Shown: one piece after another, positions 21,053 to 21,224 of the stretch
How positions within the stretch are numbered: the first letter of the stretch is position 1
Layout of the letters: every line of letters begins with the position of its first letter
Origin: Haloarcula nitratireducens
GTDB lineage: Archaea > Halobacteriota > Halobacteria > Halobacteriales > Haloarculaceae
Length of the DNA: 21,224 nucleotides
Assembly (NCBI RefSeq): GCF_019599505.1
Contig: NZ_RKLT01000040.1
Location: forward strand, 1 to 21,224
Reading direction: 5' to 3'
Program-made: the position numbers and the translations under genes
The notes under the pieces: model-generated
Seen by the model: only the letters and a program-made list of their open reading frames with translations
The model's database searches: none
What the model was told of the DNA's origin: nothing

Positions 21053-21224
21053 GTGACATCCCTACTCAAGCGTGCATATTACCAGTACGTGGGCGCAGCA
21101 ATGTCTGTCCTGTCCCGATATCCTATCGGGACCAACGTCTATGAACGAGACTGGGACGCGCTCGTCATACTCGATACGTGTCGAGTGGATGCGCTCCGGG
21201 AGGTGGCCCCGGAGTATGATTTCA
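21053..21224 (+). CDS. Sulfatase-superfamily protein, N-terminal part
   Basis: The frame opens with GTG 21053 (MTSLLKRAYYQYVGAAMSVL) and stays open to the window end. The tract DWDALVILDTCRVDALREVA is the first strand and metal-site Asp of haloarchaeal sulfatase/alkaline-phosphatase-like proteins, which usually read DACR where this has DTCR. Such genes are common in surface polysaccharide loci and may act as phosphotransferases rather than sulfatases. The rest of the active site lies outside. An AT-rich stretch of about 150 bases upstream separates it from the metal cluster, so it begins a new unit. Confidence 0.75.
   Translation, partial: MTSLLKRAYYQYVGAAMSVLSRYPIGTNVYERDWDALVILDTCRVDALREVAPEYDF

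Overview
The window reads as accessory DNA of a halophilic archaeon (class Halobacteria). The proteins are strongly acidic. Third codon positions are mostly G or C. Several starts sit about 25 bases downstream of a TATA-like box and have no Shine-Dalgarno site, which indicates leaderless mRNAs. Many genes belong to haloarchaeal families (HalX regulator, DUF7123-like, DUF7504-like, multi-PAS/GAF kinases, halocyanin, a phaC/phaJ pair). No rRNA, tRNA or CRISPR array was seen.

Layout. 1-690: the cut end of an IS630-type insertion sequence, its transposase split by a run of seven A. 705-1568: a small PD-(D/E)XK-like protein, a headless zinc-ribbon fragment and a DUF7123-like winged-helix protein. 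1681-2778: a membrane-anchored protein with two LEA14/WHy repeats. 2905-11197: a signalling block with a membrane PAS-GAF histidine kinase, a divergent HalX response regulator, an 1177-residue multi-PAS/GAF kinase, a DUF7504-like gene broken by one TGA, and a soluble PAS kinase whose core closely resembles the first kinase. 11248-11883: decayed genes, namely a DUF7522-like gene with a stop and a frameshift, then the frameshifted C-terminus of a tyrosine integrase. 11974-13964: a YHS-MaoC enoyl-CoA hydratase and a class III PHA synthase with a helix-hairpin-helix tail in place of a neighbouring phaE.

14054-20613, almost all on the minus strand, looks like an envelope metal- and redox-handling cluster. 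It contains a CDF zinc exporter, a CuA-like lipoprotein with a TGA inside its copper motif, four SHOCT domains (three on small membrane proteins, one fused to a halocyanin), two small zinc-finger proteins, a His-rich secreted protein, a CGAC thioredoxin, a DUF302 protein with a small ORF just upstream, and a Met/His-rich secreted protein. The right edge has a 58-codon ORF and the start of a sulfatase-superfamily gene.

How they may work together (inference): the kinases and HalX regulator sense redox or energy state. The 14-20.6 kb genes would bind, carry and export copper or zinc at the membrane, with the CuA-like protein, halocyanin-SHOCT and thioredoxin as the redox part. Three separate in-frame stop codons and two frameshifts inside otherwise good coding sequence point to ongoing gene decay in an island, or to base-call errors that need read-level checking.
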